DNA from: Adiantum capillus-veneris
Lineage: Eukaryota; Streptophyta; Polypodiopsida; Polypodiales; Pteridaceae
NCBI GenBank assembly: GCA_014529385.2
Contig: CM043945.1
Span: forward strand, 144,389,741-144,453,740
DNA: 64,000 bases
Reading direction: 5' to 3'
Shown here piece after piece: positions 58,013 to 64,000 of the stretch. A program made the position numbers and the translations under genes. A model generated the notes under the pieces. It made no database searches, was not told the DNA's origin, and worked only from the letters and a program-made list of their open reading frames with translations. The first letter of the stretch is position 1. Every line of letters starts with the position of its first letter.

Positions 58013-59156
58013 TGTTGGAAAGGAGAAAATGCAAAAACACCTAGCACACAATTTGTATGCCTCTCTATAGCCCAAGGTTTCCACAACAACCCTATCCTGT
58101 ATTTAATGCAAACACAAACATCCAATCTGCAAACAACAATTGACCACTCTCGTACCCAACTGACCCTAGCTACACCCACCCAAATATGGAATATGTCATC
58201 ATAACTTGAACTTTAATCCCTTGAGAGCACCTTATATATAAGCAACCTTGACACATTCAGACACCTCAAGATCATTGTTGGTAGACTCAAACTTTCCCAC
58301 TAGCTTTCATACTCAAGGCATGCACCACAACCATAAAGGGGGTATCCACCCACTCAACATAAACTAGAAACACACATGTGACTCACATACAATCAAATCC
58401 AAAAGCGAGAGAGAAATCTAACACTAATTTGAGACAAGATTGGATGTATATCAAGGAAAAATGTTTTGGGAAAGGGTGTACAATGATGACACTAAAAACA
58501 TGTTCATAATCTTTCTCTTTCAACCCTTGTCAGATTCATCACCTTTTTTTAATGTAGGTGTATGTATTCTTCTTGGCTTTTCTAGCCACGCCACATGATA
58601 TGACCTTCTCAGAATTTTTGGGGATAGCATAGCCCTTATCTTTCTCTATGCTCCTCCTTGCCTTCGAGTTCGTCCTTGGCCACTTTACCAACACTCTATT
58701 CTCTATTGAATTCATCTTGGCACTTGCTTACAATCCAGCCCGTCCTTCCCTTGCCAAACGAAACCCCAGTGGCGCATGCCTTCATCACCTTCAACCCTCT
58801 TTCCTCTTTCTTACAGTTTATGGCCAGAAAACTCTAGCAAACTACTGCACCACCCTCTCTGTACAATAGGCAATCATCGACCCTCTCTGTAGTGCCCTTC
58901 CCTTCTGAAGCTAGCCTCCTCTAACTCTCTCTTGGCCATAGTCTTCTATATACCTCCCTTCTCCGTAGTTCTCAACACTCCATAGCTTGTGGCCTTCTAC
59001 AGTGGCCTCCCTTGTAGTTTAACAGCCTCCTCTTGCTTTTGGAGCTCCCCTCTATGTTGCTAATAATATCCTTCCTCTTTGCTCACCTTCTTTTCAACCT
59101 GTTCTCGGCACTTCCTTCAGGTGCAAGTCTTGGATCACCACAATAGGCCCCCAACA
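58013..59156 (+). repeat. Candidate 3' LTR
   Basis: It begins TGTTGG after the polypurine tract and ends CCAACA at 59156, a 6-bp inverted terminal match. Length 1144 bp. Its partner is not in the window, so the call rests on the boundary signals only. Confidence 0.4.
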
Positions 59157-61850
59157 GATTTTCTCTCAAACCCCTTTGCTCGGGCGCCTCTCGGAGGCCT
59201 CCAATCTTCAATCTTGAGCCTCCCCTAGATGGCACACTTCAACCCCTTGTGTTCACTGGCTTCAACCCACACCCATCCTCCTCCTGCATTATCTGGCAAC
59301 CTGCAAGTCCAAGCCCCTTCTCCCAATGTAGCCCCATAGAATCTATTTACAGGCTCTCCTTCTGTAGCACCATCACCTCAACCTTCCAACGATAGCCTCC
59401 TCAAGCCAGCACTGCCCCCATCTTCTCCTTGCTCCACTTGGCCTTCTTTTTTTAATTGCAATTGACCACTTCCCTTCATGATTGCAATCGCACCATCTGT
59501 GCATTCCTTGGCTTCCCCTCAAAGGTAGGGATCCCCTTCACTTCCAGATGGCATCCCACTCTTATCATGCGTTTGCCACGCAACCTCTTAGGCTCTAAGT
59601 GGAAAGAAAGAGACGATCAAATTTTAAATTGACTTTAAAGATCAAAGTCTCTAGCAAGCCACTCCTTTCTCCCCAATGAAATTCAAAAACAATTGGTGAA
59701 AATGGTGGTAATAAGTACCTTAGTGAAATTTGGATCATGTTCCTCCTTTTATGAAAGCATCTTAGAAAGCGCTTTCCATCTACACAAACCACTGATTCCT
59801 ATGGGTGGACATGATCACTCTAGCATCGACCTTCCGAGGAAAATGCTTGAAGAAATGGATGATAAAACTGAGACAAACATTTTTAAACTTAAATGATTGT
59901 CTATGGTTCCTTACAACAAGTGTTAAAGTCCTTTAATTTTTTTGCAGACCACATGCCATGTTGATAAGTTTGTAGTGCAAATTGGAGGTTCTCACAACGT
60001 GCCCATGGGTAGCGATAGCTCCTTGTGGCAATACCTGAGCCATCTGGGACCATCAATTCTTTGAGTTTCTCACAGAGAGTTCTCCAAGCATGGTACTGTA
60101 GAGATGCTCAAGTGCAAAGCATTAAGTGCCATCCTCGCTGAAGATTCCCTCACCCTTAATGCTATAAAATGTATATTGGTGGACCGAAAGGTGGCCTTGT
60201 ATGCCTTTATAGGCAAGCACCTTGGGTTAGTCCTCCCCCACTGTCCTTTAAGCCTAGTTCAAGGGGTGACGAACCCAAATAAGATTGTAAAAACCCTTGG
60301 CGTTAGGTCATCCATTCACCCATACCCACAAATGTGATTTGTAGAAAAACTAATCAGCCATGATATAACTCCCAAAGCAATAAAGAATAATTTTGTCTTT
60401 TCTACTACATTTTCTCAGCATTTCTACTTTTTTTTTGTTCACATTGTCCAAAAAAATTTATTACAACAATGCGTGCATGAAACGGTCACCATAGAAACAC
60501 TCAACGGATGGGGGCAAACCGTTGGTAAACTTTTGTCAAAACCAGGCAACCGGGGGACCGTTGTCATGTTGTGTCACATACATAGTGTGAAATAAAAACA
60601 TTCACCTCACTTTTGACACTTCTCAATGCATGGAAAGAAAAGAAATAATGTACATATTGTGATATATGCTAAGGGACTACTGCAATCGCTATCATGTACA
60701 TACCTATCCGGGGAATCGTGGCCCTGGATGTGGTACCTTCGTGTGATTTTCTACTTGACAAGATGCTAAATGTGGTTTGACAATGTACATATTTCAAGCG
60801 TTTCACAGTGGCACACTCATCTCGCCTATAAAGACTCATGTGGGTAGAAACTGTTGAAAATAGCAGCTAACAGGTGTCGCTCTGCAAGATTGCATGGAAA
60901 GTGACCCAAAATGGTATATTGATAAAAAAATAATTCTCATCTATGCCTTTTATGCTTATTCACGTGATCCACAAATTTAGGGATTTTTCTGATTCCGTTT
61001 GGAATTTTTTGCATTAAAAATGGTATTTTTTGGGTCAAAAATGAGTTGAAAATGGCCTAGTTTTGGTCCAAAGTGGAAAAATGGCCTAAAGATTGACACA
61101 TCCGCTGAGAAAGCCGTAGGGAAGAGAGAGAGAAGGCTGCTTTTTATAGAAAAAACCTGCAATTTCTCTTTACTGTGCAATAGCTTCCATGGTTGCCCAA
61201 TCTATGTATGTTGTAGTCCCACCTCTTCGCAATCTTGTATCTGAGCTTGTAAGGGAGTGAATTAGGGTTTCCCCTTATCAAAATGGTGTATGGGATTCAA
61301 CTTACAAGCTCTTAAATCTCTGAAAATCAAAAAATCATCACCGTGAAGGTGGAAGCTCATGCATTCCTTTCAATTGTTTGATGTTACGACTATGTAATTG
61401 GGGGCGAGACTACATGATACCATGAAAGAGGTTTGTGTTTTGATTGAGATTTGTTCTTGTATGAGCATTGAGGTGTGATCTGGTAATCCTCTCATCATAA
61501 TCTCAACTACAGAAACAAGAAAATTCCAAGCACGATAGGAAAGAGGGTTTGTGACTTTGCTGTCACGAACGCTCTTAGATTTTTAGTCACCATTAGAAAG
61601 AGGGTTGGTGATTTTACATAAACGTTTTTTCTTAAAGTGTTTGGGACTCTCATCATGAACTCTCACTCTTAAAGGTCATGCACCTTCCCAGCTAGACCGC
61701 ACACATTCCGACACCGTATAGAGGTCATATCATGCCCACAATGTACGGTGGCACATGACGGGATTAACGAGATCAAAACCAAAACCTTGCATGCCAACAT
61801 GGCATGCATGGTTTTTTTTTCCATGGTTTGACTTTATTGGAATTCCATGT
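59157..61850. other. Unassigned, no gene supported
   Basis: Frames at 59693-59896 and 60104-60337 (reading VLRMLKCKALSAILAEDSL just upstream of the second) look protein-like but match nothing I recognise. A TTTTGG/AAAATGG-rich stretch lies at 60980-61090. Confidence 0.35.
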
Positions 61851-62905
61851 AAAGCACAACCATCCAATACCATAATATCAACCCCACTGTATCAAAAATC
61901 CTCAGCTCCGAGAAGTAACAGTACAAGCTATGGAAGTATCAACGAGAACCCTAGTAACTTACCTGGTTAGAAATAAGTATATACCAAATCTCAAGCTATG
62001 AAGTATAAGAACCAGAATTTGCATGTTGTGAAGCATAAAAACCAAAAATCCTTTGTAAAGAAACCGGATTTTTTTCATGTCGGCATACCAAGAGCTTTTA
62101 GGGTGAAAACATGGCTGGGTGGACACCAAAGCTGTGTCCGGGACATCACTATATGGCAAATTAATAGCTATAATATGTTTGACAAAGATAGAAGAACCCA
62201 AGGCGTGTGATATATCATTGGACAGCTCTTGAAGAGGAGAACTTAAAAAGCTGTTTGGCACCAAATTTAGAATTAATTTGCAAAAATTTTACCGCACGCC
62301 ATGTCTAATAGTGCAGCTATTCAAAACTAGTAATCAACTCATTAGAGTGTGCCACCCAGTCATGCTTTCACCCTTTACCAAATATAGTTATTGTATGTGT
62401 ATGAAAAAACTATAACCAAGAAAAGCATCCAAGTAGTAAGGTCCGAATCTCTGTAAGTTAAGAGCAATTACTCTATACCATACCGCTTTTAGTTAGTAAA
62501 CAACTCAGAAAGCCATTAGCTCCGAGAAGTATTAGCCCAGGCCAGAAGAGTAACAGCCAGAGCCAGATTTTCCAACGGAAATCCTATGCAACTTCCTTCG
62601 AGATGTATTTTCTCAGGCCAGAAAGGTACCAGCCAGAGCCAGTCAAAATTTCATGCAAAGCACAACCATCTTATGCCATACTATCAAATCCCACGGTATC
62701 AACAATCCTCAGCTCCGAGAAGTAACAGCACAAGTCAGGGAAGTTTCAGCTAGTAACACTATACCTTACCTGGTTAGAAATACCAAATCTCAAGCTATGA
62801 AGCATAAAAACCAGAATTTGCATGTATATAACAGGTTGTGAAGCATAAAAACCAGAATCCTTTGAAAAGAAAACCTGATTTTTTTCCATGGTGGCATAAC
62901 TAGCA
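61851..62905. repeat. Diverged direct repeat of about 0.24 kb, two copies
   Basis: Copies at about 61851-62090 and 62652-62905 share AAGCACAACCATC, CCTCAGCTCCGAGAAGTAAC, CTTACCTGGTTAGAAAT, ACCAAATCTCAAGCTATGAA, ACCAGAATTTGCATG and GGTTGTGAAGCATAAAAACC-like blocks. Smaller GCCAGAAxxGTAxCAGCCAG repeats lie between, at about 62530-62640. Confidence 0.85.
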
Positions 62906-64000
62906 ATACCACCAAGATTTCAGCCATATACTCACCATCAGTAAACAAAACTCAGAATATTCTCCATGTCAATGCAAGATTTGATGCCAAAAAGAACTAA
63001 GTGTGAGTGCAGTCAGTATTAGGTATGTAGTAAAAAACCGAATTCTTTTGCTACTTACAAACCCGAATGAATAGAACTTTCCATCTCAAGGAAAGGGTTC
63101 CACAATACCAAGCATCATTTCTATTATATTATGCAAAGGAACTCGACCTGAGATGAGGCAGTAGCCAATGGTTGGACCTCCAAGACTTTCTGTCCTTTCG
63201 CCATGGTTTAATACACACCGAGCTCAACTTCTTATGCACTAACCCTCCATTGCCCACACAGAGTGTACAAAGAATCCAAACTCACATATTCGCCAGCTAA
63301 GTGAGGGAGACCCTCACCTTTTATACAGTCGCCTGCTCAGATCAGGCCGAATTTCCCTTGTCTTGCAGATCATCTCCAACTATGCAGTTGGTGGAGGTGG
63401 GTAGCCTTGAATGGCCCATGTGCTTTGTCAGCATCTCTCGCCACAAACACTTCCCAACTTTGCCGACAAAATCCTCGCGCTGCAGAGTATCCCCCATTTT
63501 TCTTTACTCACTCTGAGTATGCCCCTAATTTTAGCAATTCTTAGTTAAGTGAAAATATCCCTTTAAAAGGATTTTATTAAAACCAGCTTCCCACGAGGCA
63601 GGTTATGTTTGCTCCCTAGATCTCACTGAGACTCTCACCTCAATTATTCAAATCAAAAGCTTTACAATACCACCTAGCATGCATAGAGGGTAGTTTATAG
63701 GTATGCTCTCAATTAATGGTGCTTGAAGTCCTTTGGATGCTCCATCTCAAGGATTAGAACACCATCTTACCCTTTAATTCAATAGGGTGTGAATTTTATA
63801 TTGTAGGGGCCTTTATACAAGGGAGCCTAAAATTCTCCACTTTAATTTAATACTCCTTGCCATTTGTGTGTGTATGTGTGTGTGTGTGCGCGTGCGTGCG
63901 CGTGTGTATGTGTCCACCCATACCCAGGCACATACTTAATAAGGTCGTAGACCCATTAGGTATGGGCCTACTTCCTTAGTAGATTGCAAAGAAACCCAGC
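62906..64000. other. Unassigned tail with a (GT)n tract
   Basis: A GT-rich microsatellite covers about 63863-63913. No gene recognised. Confidence 0.5.

Noticed and set aside
59693..60337. Protein-like frames around 59.7-60.3 kb
   Set aside because: No recognisable motif, short, and interrupted; not enough to call a gene.

Overview
The window looks like transposon-rich nuclear DNA from a land plant. It holds a CACTA element with a TNP2 transposase, Ty1/copia and Ty3/gypsy LTR retrotransposons (one with the second RNase H of the Tat lineage), an initiator-Met-tRNA primer site, short GT-AG introns of about 60-140 nt, and many (CT)n/(GA)n/(CA)n tracts. I recognised no rRNA, tRNA, CRISPR array or conventional host gene. 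The species cannot be named from the sequence.

Layout. 1-10438: a CACTA DNA transposon whose left end lies before the window. It carries a decayed TNP2 gene, is nested inside a Ty3/gypsy relic, and is itself split by a Ty1/copia element (4144-9314, 227-bp LTRs, TGGCA target-site duplication). 10439-18267: gypsy and copia fragments, tandem repeats and a duplicated segment. 18268-30423: a nearly complete Ty3/gypsy element of Tat type with about 2.49-kb LTRs and extra duplicated ORFs before gag. 30424-41302: the most interesting block, described below. 41303-49314: a large LTR element, apparently non-autonomous, with about 2.5-kb LTRs and an acidic gag-like gene on the minus strand. 49315-59156: relics of further LTR elements. 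59157-64000: mostly unassigned sequence with a duplicated segment near 61.85-62.9 kb.

The 31.8-40.9 kb block has four multi-exon genes. (i) A plus-strand transposase-like gene, broken. (ii) A minus-strand acidic protein gene of unknown function. (iii) A plus-strand gene with an unbroken 654-codon reading frame over five exons, fusing a histone H3-like domain (tip TKQTARK, full histone fold), a ULP1/SENP-type C48 cysteine protease domain and an H1-like Lys/Ser-Pro-rich tail. (iv) A minus-strand gene with a BAH-like domain. Genes ii and iii appear to fire divergently from back-to-back TATA boxes about 95 bp apart, and both leaders carry arrays of the same inverted ACGACGCGATA motif. I read this as a possible DNA transposon with its own chromatin toolkit (variant histone, SUMO/ubiquitin-like protease, linker-histone-like tail, chromatin reader). 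I know of no described element with this set. Its termini were not found, so treating it as one mobile unit is inference.

Several TE genes have near-identical LTRs but several in-frame stops, almost all explainable by single C-to-T or G-to-A changes. This suggests mobilisation of already dead copies, methylation-linked deamination, or both.
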